Numbered from the stretch's first letter, positions 19,508-29,103 are shown. The stretch: DNA of 64,000 bases from Bradyrhizobium daqingense (GCF_021044685.1 NZ_CP088014.1:7612001-7676000); one strand, 5' to 3'. The notes: generated by a model not told the origin, from the sequence alone. Program-made: numbers and translations.

Positions 19508-19960
19508 TCAATTGAGCCAATATGCGACGAGAGCGGCGAGATGAACAGCGGCCAAAAAATTACGGGCGAGCTTGTCATATCGCGTGGCGATGCGCCGGAA
19601 GTCCTTGAGCCTGCAAAAGCAGCGTTCGATGACATTTCGTCCTTTGTAGGCGCGTTTGTTGAAGCGATGGATGACGACACGGTTAGATTTATTGGGGATT
19701 ACGGGCTTGGCGCCACGACGAATGATTGCGCCGCGAAGCTTGTCGCCATCATACCCTTTGTCGGCGAGGAGCACGCTCATGGGTGGCGCGAGCGCCAGGA
19801 CATCGGGAGCCGCAGCGATATCGGCATCCTGGCCTGGAGTCAGATGCAGGACGACCGGCCGGCAGAGCGGATCGCTCAGCGCATGGATTTTTGTCGTGCG
19901 GCCTCCGAGCGAGCGGCCGATTGCTTGATTGTGCTCCCCCCTTTTCCGCCGGAGGCACAC
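19508..19960 (-). CDS. IS5/IS427-group transposase, second frame
   Basis: This is the C-terminal catalytic part. TKIHALSDPLCRPVVLHLTP, the second Asp in LLADKGYDGD, and the Glu in GRNVIERCFCRLKDFR complete the DDE triad. It is expressed by frameshifting from the first frame and ends 10 bases inside the left end of the element. No defect is seen. Confidence 0.88.
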   Translation of the reverse strand: MCLRRKRGEHNQAIGRSLGGRTTKIHALSDPLCRPVVLHLTPGQDADIAAAPDVLALAPPMSVLLADKGYDGDKLRGAIIRRGAKPVIPNKSNRVVIHRFNKRAYKGRNVIERCFCRLKDFRRIATRYDKLARNFLAAVHLAALVAYWLN

Positions 19961-20268
19961 CGGTGAGCTTTAATCGAGGTCGAGTCGAGCGACAGTACGA
20001 CGCCGTCTTCGCCAGGCTTGGCCAGCGCTTCGAAGATTGCGCACCATCGTCCTCGCTTGGCCCAGCGATTGAAGCGATTGTAGATCGTCGTGTAAGGGCC
20101 GTATTCACGTGGACAATCACGCCATCGTGCACCCGATTGCAGCATGTGAATGATGCCGCTGACGATGCGTCGGTCGTCGTCCCGATCCGGCCCCGTCAGT
20201 CCCCTCGGCAGATGCGGTTCGATACGCGCCCATTGCCTGTCGTTCAGCCAAAACAAACCAGCGCGCAT
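19876..20268 (-). CDS. IS5/IS427-group transposase, first frame
   Basis: The product is 130 residues starting at 20268 (MRAGLFWLNDRQWARIEPHL). It contains the N-terminal DUF4096-type domain and the first catalytic Asp (LSLDSTSIKAHR). At AAAAGGGGGG (about 19942-19951) the ribosome can slip into the second frame to make the full DDE transposase. Read alone it ends in unrelated residues. Confidence 0.88.
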   Translation of the reverse strand: MRAGLFWLNDRQWARIEPHLPRGLTGPDRDDDRRIVSGIIHMLQSGARWRDCPREYGPYTTIYNRFNRWAKRGRWCAIFEALAKPGEDGVVLSLDSTSIKAHRCASGGKGGSTIKQSAARSEAARQKSMR

Positions 20269-20333
20269 TCTCTCGCCCCCGAATCAACACGTAGGCAAGA
20301 GAATCACGTGGCGCTATTTAGGTACAGACCCTA

Positions 20334-20700
20334 GTGCGCGCAAGCGCTCGTCAGCCCAGATGGCAATTGATGAGGGCGCGCCGCCTGTGTTCGATGGGAC
20401 GGACCAGATGGTCGATCGCCGACGCCTAAGCTATGAAGAGCTGCCTGCCAGTTGTCCGCTAATGGCCCGCAACCCGACGCGTCCACACGATTATCAAGCG
20501 ACGGCAGGCACTGCACTTTTCAATTCGGCTCGCTCCACGGCCAGCGGGCGGTGCTCGACGACATGGAATGGCTGGGCGACGAGCATATCGGGCGAATTAC
20601 GCCCTCCTGTTACAGGAGTTGAAGAGGGACATTCCGGATCTGGCGGCCCGGACTCGTTCGTGGAGTTCGTGACAACCCATGTGCTGCGCTACACTATCCT
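20334..20700 (+). pseudogene. NopD/XopD-like C48 (Ulp1) protease effector, remnant
   Basis: Directly after the IS, three frames give successive pieces: VLDDMEWLGDEHIGR, then YALLLQELKRDIPDLAART, then RFVEFVTTHVLR. This order resembles the start of the SUMO-protease domain of rhizobial NopD-like type III effectors (WL.DEHI..DY.LL..EL...NPDLAARTR). Two frameshifts and loss of the rest, including the catalytic His-Asp-Cys, make it non-functional. The assignment rests on memory of the family and should be confirmed by a translated search. Confidence 0.5.
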
Positions 20701-21532
20701 TCCGCTTTCATTATTATTCCCGAGCAGGCAACCGCCCATAATGCCATTTGTTGCATTAGCAGCCCAGTTGTTCGCAAACAAATCATCGACATCCTTGCTC
20801 GGGAGCCCCCCACCGGGATTCGCCGCTTGTTGAACAAAGGCTTGCGCCAGCGAGTGCCGAAACGCAGAGATGCTTTCCGCATCCATGGGCGAGATCTCGC
20901 AGACCAAAGCTTTACTGTCGGCATCCATTAAGACCTGTGGACCAAAAGCAGTACCGCTCGGGTTTGACGCCATAATCAACGTGAAGCTAATTTTGACCCC
21001 GGCCGAGGTCGTAAAACTATGAGATGCCAAAGAAACTAGCCTCTGCATCAGCATCGAACCGACAGGCGCCTCCGCACGGAGAGCCGGACCATTCTGCCGG
21101 AACGATCTTGCAGGAGCGAACGACGCCACTCGAGGCCCTTTGTCTGCTCTCCTCTTTAGAACGTCTTCGTCGGGATAATTTGACGGCTCGTCACTGCTCA
21201 GCGTCATCGATCGATAGCGCAGACGCGAGGGCGCTGGAAGAATCACAGGAGCCAATACAGCGTTGCACGGTGCACCCGCATTAGCCCCATTGAAGCTGAA
21301 CAGATCCGCACCCCGCTCAAAGAGCTCCCCTCGTATGGGCTGGTTGTCACTGAAAAGATGGAGGGCTTGGCATTCCGACTGAAAATTATCAACAAGTAGG
21401 ATGGAAGAAACAATCAGCATCCCGGCACAATCACTCCGATAGCCGGAGCGTTTTGCCATGGCTCCGCGGTTGCTCACCACCAGCAAAAGCAAGGCCGCAA
21501 GCACGCTCACGAAGTACAAAAACACCAGCCTA

Positions 21533-22650
21533 GTACCCGGAATCAGAGCTGAGTGATACGGCGGCCTTTGAAACGGCGTTGACGGACCTTTTTCTTGGTC
21601 CAGACGAAGGGCTCGGCTCTGTCGTTGTATGCGTTGACGTAGGCATCGATGTGTTCCTGAAGCTGCTTGAGGCTCGTGAAGGAGGTGCCGCTGAGCGACT
21701 GCCCCTGCAAGATGGAAAACCATACTTCGACCTGATTGAGCCATGACGCACTTGTCGGCGTGAAATGAAATTGCACGTTGGGGTGGGCCTTGAGCCAGTC
21801 CTCGTTCTTTTTATGGGTGTTGAGGTTGTCGAGGATGACGTGAAGCTTGCGGTTCGGAAAAGTCGCGGTGACGCTGTTCATGAAATCGAGAAACTCGACG
21901 CGGCGCCGGCGTTTTGAATGGGTCGCGATGATCTTTCCGGTGGCGACTTCGAGCGCCGCAAACAATGTTGTGGTGCCATGCCGCTTGTAATCGTGGCTTT
22001 GGCCGGTTAAGGCGCGGCCATTGGGCAACTTCAGATAACCCTGCGCTCGCTCCAAAGCCTGGATCGAGGGCTTCTCGTCCACGCACAGCACAATGGCCTT
22101 CGCCGGCGGCGCGACATAGAGGCCGACAACATCGGCGGCTTTGGCCGTAAAGTTCGGGTCGTTGCTCTCGCACCAGGACTTGCGAGCCACCAGGTCAATC
22201 TTGTGGCTGCGCAGGAACCGCCAGACATATTGGACATCGACATCGCCCAGCGCCTCGGCCAGCAGGGGGCCGGTCCAGCGCGCAAACCCTTGCGGTGGCG
22301 GCTTATCCAGCAGCTTCAGAATCCGCTTGTCGGTCGTCTTCGTATAGATCGGCTGCTTGCCAGGCCGCGGCTTGTCTTGCAGCCCTTCAAGGCCATGGTC
22401 GGCATAGCGATGCCGCCAAAGGCTGACAATCCGCGGCTGGACCCCAACTTCCTTGGCGATCGACCGGGTGCTGCGCCCATCCGCCGCCAACAGAACTATC
22501 CGCGCCCGCTTCAAATCGCGCTGCAACGTCACCGGTGAGCGACAGCACGCCTCAAGCACCTTGCGATCTTTCCTCGAAAGGTGGACTTCTCTTGCTTCGG
22601 GTATCATCCCGACCTTGAATCACGACTCACGTTCCAAGAAAAGTGGGTAC
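21533..22650 (-). mobile_element. intact IS630-family element
   Basis: The element is 1118 bp with ends GTACCCGG and (inverted) GTACCCAC. It is flanked by TA at 21531-21532 and 22651-22652, the target duplication of IS630/Tc1 elements. One complete transposase frame fills it. Confidence 0.9.
21543..22607 (-). CDS. IS630-family transposase
   Basis: The product is 354 residues from ATG at 22607. An N-terminal HTH (TRSIAKEVGVQPRIVSLWRH) is followed by a Tc1/mariner-type DDE domain with Asp in VLCVDEKPS, Asp in HVILDNLNTHK and Glu in WLNQVEVWFS. The length and all three acidic residues are intact, so the element should be active. It lies inside the unknown membrane gene. Confidence 0.93.
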   Translation of the reverse strand: MIPEAREVHLSRKDRKVLEACCRSPVTLQRDLKRARIVLLAADGRSTRSIAKEVGVQPRIVSLWRHRYADHGLEGLQDKPRPGKQPIYTKTTDKRILKLLDKPPPQGFARWTGPLLAEALGDVDVQYVWRFLRSHKIDLVARKSWCESNDPNFTAKAADVVGLYVAPPAKAIVLCVDEKPSIQALERAQGYLKLPNGRALTGQSHDYKRHGTTTLFAALEVATGKIIATHSKRRRRVEFLDFMNSVTATFPNRKLHVILDNLNTHKKNEDWLKAHPNVQFHFTPTSASWLNQVEVWFSILQGQSLSGTSFTSLKQLQEHIDAYVNAYNDRAEPFVWTKKKVRQRRFKGRRITQL

Positions 22651-22711
22651 TAGCGAACTCAATCGATACGGCCCTCATCAGAAGTTCCTTCACCCCGATG
22701 TTTTGGGGCAT

Positions 22712-23756
22712 CACGTGCTAACCGATGTCCGCCCTGCACTGAGCCCTGATGCCACATTCATGCCAAAGGCCCCTGTTGTTTGCGGACGCTTGTCACTTGC
22801 GTTCGCCAAACGACGTCCGGGTATAAACCCCTTGCTGAGCAGATCGACAATCTCGATGTCCTAAGAACAAATGGCCGTCGGCATCACGTCTGATAAGTCC
22901 GACCGCTGAGGGCGGAGACGCCAAGCCAACGCGACCTTATTGCTTGAAGCCTAGTTTCATGTTGCCTCAGAGTAAGCTGACGACCACGGCGCTCGTGGCG
23001 ACACGCGAGAAGGCAACCTTCAGCACCCCCCCCTGGAAAAGCGATCCGAGATGTTCGTCCGCGAACCAAGCAAGGGACGTGTCGATGAAAATCGCAGCTG
23101 CTCTGCGTCTTCTACGAATGTTTGTAGCGTCGGAAGTCAGACATTGTTTCAGAGCTGACAATCGACTCTGTTAAAGTTCTGACAACACGCTGCGCAAGAA
23201 GGGGTGGCATCCCGGTCCATAGTCCAAATATTGTCATCAGAACTTTAGCGATGATCAGAGCTACAGCTGTGATGCAACGGGCAGCGTGACCGTTTCCGTA
23301 TATGGTAAGAACGACCGGAGCGCAGGGGACTGCGCTCCCATTTTCATGGGGCATCTTTTTCCAAGGCACCACGTCAGGAGTGTATTGTCGCTCTGTCAGT
23401 GGTGAGAACACTTCCGCTGGTTCTGGCGACAGCGACGTTCGGCGCCGGTGCGCTCGTATCCATAACCGACGCTACATTGAACGCGCGCCGAACCAGACGG
23501 CTGCAGACCGCAGCATTTCTCACCTGAGCGTAGGCACGGATCGCACAGCTGTCCCTGTGCTGCGGTCTATGGTGGCAAAGAAAGAAGGAGCAGACTGCAA
23601 TCAATCCTACGACGAATACGGGACGCGACATTTCCCCTCCTCATTTAAGGACAGCGGCAGTCCATCTACCATCTGTGAAATCAATCGTCCGCTCGACCGC
23701 GAGCCCCCCGGCTCCCTTGTGCGGAGAGCTCGCTCTATTTTTCGACATCGGGTATT
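22712..23756. other. decayed region, possible HxlR and signal-peptide scraps
   Basis: There is no intact gene. On the minus strand 23710-23641 reads VERTIDFTDGRWTAAVLK then stop, like the start of HxlR-type winged-helix regulators. Directly after, behind GAGGAGGGGAA, a frame from 23631 to 23374 starts with a signal-like stretch (MSRPVFVVGLIAVCSFFLCH) but shows no further similarity. Both are low-confidence fragments. Confidence 0.3.
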
Positions 23757-24023
23757 CGACAATACCTGACACTACCGGAGCGCCGTCGCTTCCGTCGCGC
23801 GGCACAAGGGCTCGATCCTGCACGCCGACTTTCCTATACGGTGCTATTGCAAAGTGGCGGCCGTGTCTCAGAGGTTCTGGCGCTCACAGCTGCTGCTGTT
23901 GAACTGAAAAGCGGAAGCGTAGCGCTTCTGACCCTCAAGCGTCGAAAGAGTAACGTGGTACGACAAATTTCCCTACCGCTGAAACCCGGCCGAGGCGCGA
24001 ATGGAGTTTCCGGAGTTGGCTGA
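23757..24023 (+). pseudogene. tyrosine recombinase (phage-integrase family), central fragment
   Basis: The plus frame reads LTLPERRRFRRAAQGLDPAR then LSYTVLLQSGGRVSEVLALT and SVALLTLKRRKSNVVRQISL. It has the first catalytic Arg of the XerC/D family (GGRVSEVLAL) and the following beta strands. The His-x-x-Arg and Tyr motifs are missing because the frame ends at 24023. Upstream sequence is not recognisable. It may be a relic of island integration machinery or of an array-type site-specific recombinase. Confidence 0.7.
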
Positions 24024-24120
24024 GGTGTGGGCCACGAACTTTCCTGCCGTAGAGAAGGCGGCGGAGGAAGCGGAGCGAAAGTTGCGCGATTTCGTCGCTC
24101 AAGTCGGGTAGTAGAAATTT

Positions 24121-24146
24121 GCGGCGCTCACGCGCCGCCGAATTTT
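24121..24146. terminator. bidirectional hairpin between two convergent gene ends
   Basis: GCGGCG CTCACG CGCCGC forms a strong stem, flanked by AAATTT on the left and GAATTTT on the right. A plus-strand frame (RKLRDFVAQVG) ends at 24111 and a minus-strand frame (KKLGIPV) ends at 24146, so the hairpin sits exactly between converging stops. Confidence 0.55.
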
Positions 24147-24148
24147 CA

Positions 24149-24690
24149 GACCGGGATGCCGAGCTTCTTCGCCTTGTCGCCCAGATTGTCCTGAATTCCC
24201 GCGCCCGGGACATGCTTCACGCCAATCGGCAGCTCGTTGAGCATCGATTTCCGTTGTCAGGGTTGCAACGGCGTCAGTCGATGCCTCCGCGTCAGCCCTT
24301 CCAGCGATCTCTCCAGGTCGTCCCGACGCATCAGGACGGCGGCGTCCGTATCATTTACGGTTCGGTCGAGCTCTTGAGTTCGTGTTCGTAGCGCTCTGGA
24401 CACAGCCGGGTCGGTGGCAATCAGCGGGAACACCTGACCCTGCGACCGGGCGATATCCTGACAGGCCATATTGAAGGCCCCTTCGGCTGAAGCGCGGCGA
24501 TTCTTCGCGGCCTCCATTCCCGCGGCAGCTTCCTCGCAGCGAGCGCTCGCCGACTGGAACGCGCCAGCAGCAGCGGATTTCGCCTCCCACGCCTTGGCGA
24601 GGGTTTCGTGGGCCGTTCGACGACCTTCGTTAATCCGGGTCCGGTGACTCGCGGTCGCCCCACCTTCAAGAAGTTCAGCTCAGGCGAACG
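24149..24690 (-). pseudogene. unrecognised coiled-coil protein, C-terminal fragments
   Basis: The minus strand from about 24690 to 24257 is open and reads like an Ala/Glu-rich coiled coil (NEGRRTAHETLAKAWEAKSA, CEEAAAGMEAAKNRRASAEG), ending LTRRHRLTPLQP. In the next frame MLNELPIGVKHVPGAGIQDN then LGDKAKKLGIPV ends at the terminator hairpin. I know no family for either. They could be one gene with a frameshift or two coupled short genes, perhaps of plasmid or ICE origin. Confidence 0.35.
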
Positions 24691-24889
24691 CTTCTCTACC
24701 AGTCGACGTTGTTTGGGTTGGGCCGCGCTCTGCGTCGATTTGCGACCGTGAATGCTCAAACGAGATGGCCGCGACCGCGCCGTCCGGCTCCGTTGCAGCG
24801 TCATTTCGAGCTCACCAGCCCGCTCACGCAGTGCACCGTACTTTTGCGCAACCGCTGAAAGTCTGTCGGCGCAGCCCACCGGGGCGGCG

Positions 24890-25600
24890 TCAATATGTTG
24901 TTTGGTTGTAGTTCCCGTTTCCCTTAAGCTTGCGCATAGTCGAGGAAATGCTGGAGGCGCGTGGCACTGTTGACCTATGAAGCCGTGCGCCAGTGGGGAC
25001 CGAAATTCGGCAAGGCGTTCTCCGATCGGTCCGCGAGCGCGCTCCCGCTCGCGGTGACAAATGGCATCTGGACGAGATCGTTATCTCGATCGCGGGCGAA
25101 CAACATTAGCTCTGGCGCGCTGTCGACCAGAATGGCTTCGTTCTCGACGTCTTGATCCAGCGCGGAAGAGACTCGCGCGCTGCGCAGCGGCTCAGGAAGA
25201 AGCTCTTGAAATCCGCCGGCACGCCGCCGCGCGTGATGATCACGGACAAGCTTCGTTCGTACGGCGCTGCGAGGGCAAAGACGGGCCTTTGGGTCGAACA
25301 TCGCCAGCACAAAGTTCTCAACAATCGGGCCGAGAATTCTCATCAGCCGACGCGACGACGCGAGCGGATCATGATGCGTTTCAACTCCTCCAGGCCCACC
25401 GATTTCTGTCAGTTCACGATCAGGTCTCGAACCTTTTCCACATCCCCTATCCCGGAGCCCTGACTGCCGACTTCCGTCGTGCTTGGCACGAGCGAGCCTT
25501 TGCGACTTGGCGCGAGATCTCCATGACAAGCGCTATCGCCGAATCTCGAACCTTTGAGAAGCGCCTCCTTCAGCTCAGCGGTCGGTTAAGTTGACGATGC
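24890..25600 (+). pseudogene. IS6-family transposase remnant, copy B
   Basis: This is the longest of the IS6 copies. SLRIVEEMLEARG at about 24926, LTYEAVRQWGPKFGKAFSDR, then frameshifted DEIVISIAGEQH, RAVDQNGFVLDVLIQ, PRVMITDKLRSYGAA and HKVLNNRAENSHQPTRRRER. It ends near 25600 with TTAAGTTGACGATGCC, the inverse of the end seen in copies A and C. Numerous frameshifts are present and the first 30 residues are lost. Confidence 0.8.
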
Positions 25601-25838
25601 CGTCGCTCGACATTCAGTATGGCACAGGGATTGCAGTGATGAAAAAGCGCTCCGGAAGCTGAGCACGGCGAGCCGGTGCCGGGCGATGGATCTATTCTGA
25701 GTCGTTACGGAACATGACCATCAGCGGGCAGAACCCAGGTGCAGCCGGTCGATATCAGGAATCTGGTGATCGGCCACGTCTTCTTTATGTCGTGCCACGT
25801 AACTCTGACAGGTAGACAGAAAATTTGGAACCCACATT

Positions 25839-26426
25839 ATGCCGGCGGAGTCGGATATCAAATGTGCGAATGCAAACATTCGAACAAGCACCGTCTGGAC
25901 AATTGTGCTCGGCTTTGCCGCCGATCCATTGATGCGGTGGAGTTGGCCTGACGCAAGCCAATATCTTCGGAGCATGCCTCGGTTCGTTAACGCCTCTGGT
26001 GGACCAGCATTCGAGCACGGCACAGCATACGTCACGGAAGGGATCCGCGCCGCAGCCCTGTGGCTGCCGCCTGGCGTGCAGCAAGACGAGTCCGCGTTAG
26101 ACGAAATAATGGCGCTGTCCCTGAACCCGGCGATCACCGAAGATATGGCGCTCCTGCGGCAGGAAATGGCCGAACATCATCCGTCCGAGCCGCATTGGTA
26201 CCTGCCTCTCATCGCGGCCGATCCGAACTGGGTCGGACAAGGACTTGGCACATTGTTGATGAAATACGCTCTTCAACGATGCGATGAGCAGGGCATTACC
26301 GCCTATCTGGAAAGCTCGAATCCCGATCACATCCCCTTTTATCAAAGCCACGGCTTCGAGGTCATTGGCAAAATACAACATGGTTCTTCGCCGCCGCTCA
26401 CGCCAATGTTGCGAGCAGCCAAATAA
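25839..26426 (+). CDS. GNAT-family N-acetyltransferase
   Basis: The product is 195 residues. Start ATG 25839 is chosen because the N-terminal fold begins soon after (STVWTIVLGFAADPLMRWSW). The acetyl-CoA loop is seen as DPNWVGQGLGTLLMKYALQR (consensus Q/RxxGxG/A), followed by YLESSNPDHIPFYQSHGFEV, the usual C-terminal beta-bulge and FY-x-x-x-GF motif. It probably transfers acetyl to an amine of unknown identity. The gene stands alone between IS6 and HD-GYP remnants and is intact. Members of this subtype occur widely in rhizobia. Confidence 0.88.
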   Translation: MPAESDIKCANANIRTSTVWTIVLGFAADPLMRWSWPDASQYLRSMPRFVNASGGPAFEHGTAYVTEGIRAAALWLPPGVQQDESALDEIMALSLNPAITEDMALLRQEMAEHHPSEPHWYLPLIAADPNWVGQGLGTLLMKYALQRCDEQGITAYLESSNPDHIPFYQSHGFEVIGKIQHGSSPPLTPMLRAAK

Positions 26427-26539
26427 AGCGAAATTCAAAGCCTGTGTTCGCATTGGCTCACGAGGGCCACCTTTCAGCACTGCTTACGTATTGTCTGCGG
26501 CGGCGCTGATTATTTCGCCAGCAAGTATTGGGGCGACTC

Positions 26540-26688
26540 GGGCTCGCGGCGATGCTCCATGATGTCGGGAAGCTACCATTCCGCTGACGCTGTTCGACAA
26601 GTCGGGCCGTCTAAATGAGGAAGACAGCAGACTGATCGAGACACATCTGGTCGACGGCTTCGGAAGACTCTGGATGGCGTTAAGTTAA
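26540..26688 (+). pseudogene. HD-GYP domain protein, central scrap
   Basis: AAMLHDVGKL (metal-binding HD signature) is followed, after one frame change near 26573, by IPLTLFDKSGRLNEEDSRLI and ETHLVDGFGRLWMA. This is the core of an HD-GYP-type phosphodiesterase; the surrounding gene is gone. Confidence 0.65.
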
Positions 26689-26727
26689 CGAATTGGAGCC
26701 GCCGAGGGGGTGGTGACGACCAGCACG

Positions 26728-26960
26728 CCGACCGCCCGGACCCCTCTTTATCGCCGCCATCGCTTCCCACCGGAAGTAATCAGCTATGCCGCTTGGTTGT
26801 ATTTCCGGCTTCCTCTCGAGCTTGCGCATGGTCGAGGACGTGCTGAAGTGCTGGCGGCGCGTGGCATTGGCGTGACCTATGAAATCGTGCGCCAGTAAGA
26901 CGAAAACTTCGGCAATGCGTTCTCCGATGGATCCGCTCGCGCGCTCCCGCTCGTTCAAAC
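26728..26960 (+). pseudogene. IS6-family transposase, N-terminal fragment
   Basis: The frame reads YRRHRFPPEVISYAAWLYFR then EVLAARGIGVTYEIVRQ and a stop. The match continues in degraded form (GNAFSDG) to about 26960. It is the piece missing from copies A and C. Confidence 0.8.
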
Positions 26961-27357
26961 GACTGAGAGCATGCACTTGACCGACCGCGACAATCGCGAT
27001 GATCAAAGCCGGTTGTTGACGCGTCGATTTCGCTCGCCCGAGGACGAGTACGAAGCAAAGGCGGCGCGCGGTCACGACAGAATTCCGGCGGAGCATTCCG
27101 CAGCCCGGTAGAAGGCCCGGGCATCCCGTCTTACAAGGAATCGGCAATGAGGCTGCGCGCCGACCATTTCATGCTGCCGCACACCGTGCGATCTTCACGG
27201 CGGTAGATGCGTGCTGCCTCAACGGGCCGCGCCTCAGCCTCCTCGCTCGAGCGCCAATCGGCAATCGTCAGCTCAAAGATGATGTCGATTGCAGGATCCA
27301 TCTTGAGGCAGCGCCACAGAGCAACGAAGAATATCCCCGCGGGACTGTTGGGAAGTC
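26961..27357. other. no recognisable gene
   Basis: This is the spacer between the IS6 fragment and the 3' end of nopM. Short frames only; nothing that I can support. Confidence 0.3.
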
Positions 27358-29103
27358 TTATTGTTCTAGGCCGCGCTCTGCGAGCAGCCGGTGCATGACC
27401 TCGCCTTTGATCTCGCCTGCGATTTGGTTTCGGACTTGGGCTCCGAGCACCCGCTCGGCATCGACGTCGCCCACCAGACCATGTTCGGCCAGTCGCTGAT
27501 CCAGACGGCTTTGGAACTCTTCGCCCATGGCTTCGACGAGCCGGTCTTGCATCGCTGCATGTTCGTCTGGAGCGATGCGCCTCAGCACCGTCTCCCAGGG
27601 TTGCCAGCGGCTTGCCATGAAGTCGGTGAACTGGCTTGCTTCCCGCTCCCGGACCAGGTCGAGCGCCTCCGTCGCATCATCCTCGCTTACGTGAGAGACC
27701 GCCAGGAAGCGCATGTCAGGGGCGACGTGACTGAGCTCCAGCGGCTCGCGCAGCCGATGTTGATAGGCCAGGTAGACTTCGATGTCGTCTACGTTCGGGT
27801 TGCCGCTGGCGAGCGAGTTGATCCTGTCGCGCGCGATCTCGTCCAACGCCTCCAAGCGGAAGGCGACACGGCCGCGCTGGATCAGATCGCCAAGCCGATC
27901 GTCATATACCCCGTCCTCGACGTCAGCGTTGAGGCGCGCGGTCTGCATACCATTCCAGTGCAAGGTGACACGATCCTCGCAGCTCGCGTTGGCCTCGGAC
28001 GCCTGCGCAAAGAACTGCTCGCGCAATGTCGGATTGGCGGCCGCCTGCTGCAGATCATCAGCCACTGCCTGCCGAAACTCGTCATTGCCGTAGTTCACGG
28101 TCTCTCGTAGCCTCTCCAGGAACTGTGCGTAGTCCTGGGCGCCTGGCTCATCCGCAAAGTGCTGCCATTTGGCCAGCGTCGCCGGGTCGTCTGCGAGCCA
28201 TTGCGCGGCAGCCTCATATAGAGATTGCTGCGCAAGCTGCGGTGGCGCTTCAGCCGTCGCCAGATTAGCGAGAACGTCGTCCGGCAGCGGGTTATCCCCG
28301 AACTCGAGATTCTCCAAATGCGGGTAGCTGAGACTAAGATTCGGTACACGCCCCTCAAGAAGATCCTCAGGCAGGCTGGTCAGCCGGTTACCGCTGAGAT
28401 TGAGCGATTGGAGGGTGCTCGGAAGGGGGGCGGGGAGGTTGGCCAATTGATTGCTGCTGACATCGAGTTCAATGAGCCCCGATGGGAGGTAGTCGGGGAG
28501 GTCGGTCAGCTGATTGCCACTAACCGCGAGCGAGGTGAGCCTGCTCGGGAGAGCGTCCGGCAGGCTAGTTAGTCGGTTGTCGCTTGCGTTCAGGATCTCG
28601 AGCCCAGCCGGAAGGTTGGCCGGCAGACTGGTCAAGCTGTTATCGGCCACCTCCAGCCGAGAGAGGGTCGCCGGAAGAGCGTCCGGCAAACTGATCAACC
28701 GGTTATGGCTAATGAGAAGATGCTGAAGACCGGGTGGGAAGCTAGCGGGCAGGCTGCTTAGCTCGTTGTGCCTGGCGCGCAGTTCCAGCAATCTTGGCGG
28801 CAGGGCGGCGGGCAAAGCGGTCAGGGAGAGGGAGGACAAATCCAGCGAGTGCGAGCCAGTGTTGTCCGCCCCCCTAATTCGTGCGCGTCCCTGTCGCCGA
28901 TTCTCGGCTTCGCCCTGCCCCTCTTCGGCCGCCCAGTTGTCCAGCAACTGCGCGCGCGCGGAGGCCGGGGTCCGATATCCTGTCATGGCTTCGAGCAAAT
29001 CCGCCACGGCTCGGCTGAAGCCGCTGAGGTAACTTTCCTGCTCCCCCTCTTCAGAAGCGGCCGAGGAAGAACCTGCACTCCACTGAGCCTGTCCTGTGTT
29101 CAT
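27358..29103 (-). CDS. nopM: NopM-type type III effector, LRR-NEL E3 ubiquitin ligase
   Basis: The product is 581 residues from ATG at 29103, preceded by GGAGATATTG. An upstream TTG at 29145 would add 14 residues and has no good binding site. The N-terminus (MNTGQAQWSAGSSSAASEEG) is Ser/Ala-rich like type III secretion signals. About seven 20-residue leucine-rich repeats (residues 87-252; consensus L..L.VS.N.LT.LP..LP) precede the C-terminal NEL domain (about 290-581). The catalytic Cys is residue 375 in ASCEDRVTLHWNGM, with the acidic residue two after it. Injected NopM ubiquitinates host proteins and modulates nodulation. A tts box lies upstream. No internal defect is seen. Confidence 0.95.
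   Translation of the reverse strand: MNTGQAQWSAGSSSAASEEGEQESYLSGFSRAVADLLEAMTGYRTPASARAQLLDNWAAEEGQGEAENRRQGRARIRGADNTGSHSLDLSSLSLTALPAALPPRLLELRARHNELSSLPASFPPGLQHLLISHNRLISLPDALPATLSRLEVADNSLTSLPANLPAGLEILNASDNRLTSLPDALPSRLTSLAVSGNQLTDLPDYLPSGLIELDVSSNQLANLPAPLPSTLQSLNLSGNRLTSLPEDLLEGRVPNLSLSYPHLENLEFGDNPLPDDVLANLATAEAPPQLAQQSLYEAAAQWLADDPATLAKWQHFADEPGAQDYAQFLERLRETVNYGNDEFRQAVADDLQQAAANPTLREQFFAQASEANASCEDRVTLHWNGMQTARLNADVEDGVYDDRLGDLIQRGRVAFRLEALDEIARDRINSLASGNPNVDDIEVYLAYQHRLREPLELSHVAPDMRFLAVSHVSEDDATEALDLVREREASQFTDFMASRWQPWETVLRRIAPDEHAAMQDRLVEAMGEEFQSRLDQRLAEHGLVGDVDAERVLGAQVRNQIAGEIKGEVMHRLLAERGLEQ

Larger units (their letters stand above)
19498..20331 (-). mobile_element. intact IS5-family element, IS427 group
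   Basis: The element is 834 bp. Ends read GGGTCCAGAC (left) and GGGTCTGTAC (right, inverted), and it is flanked by a TA duplication (19496-19497 and 20332-20333). Two overlapping transposase frames are joined by a slippery AAAAGGGGGG, as in the IS427 group. Ends, frames and target duplication are all present, so it appears recently inserted. Confidence 0.9.
20689..22711 (-). pseudogene. unknown membrane-anchored protein gene interrupted by IS630
   Basis: Removing 21533-22650 and one TA joins the frame from ATG at 22711 (MPQNIGVKELLMRAVSIEF) to LVFLYFVSVLAALLLLVVSN and on to a stop at 20689, about 310 residues. A second possible start, ATG at 22676, is preceded by GAAGGAAC. The N-terminus forms one transmembrane helix (about residues 20-40). 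The rest is soluble, with a Pro/Arg-rich middle and a folded-looking C-terminal part (SAGVKISFTLIMASNPSG, then ISPMDAESISAFRHSLAQAF). I do not recognise the family. Apart from the IS the frame is clean, so the gene was probably functional until insertion. Confidence 0.6.

Noticed and set aside
22960..22985. tts-box-like GTCAGCTTACTCTGAGGC on the minus strand, 265 bases before the IS630-disrupted gene
   Set aside because: GTCAGCTT matches but the central TCG and following AAGC blocks do not, so support is too weak.
27391..28110. 239-codon plus frame opposite nopM
   Set aside because: It is antisense of the NEL domain, without its own signals.
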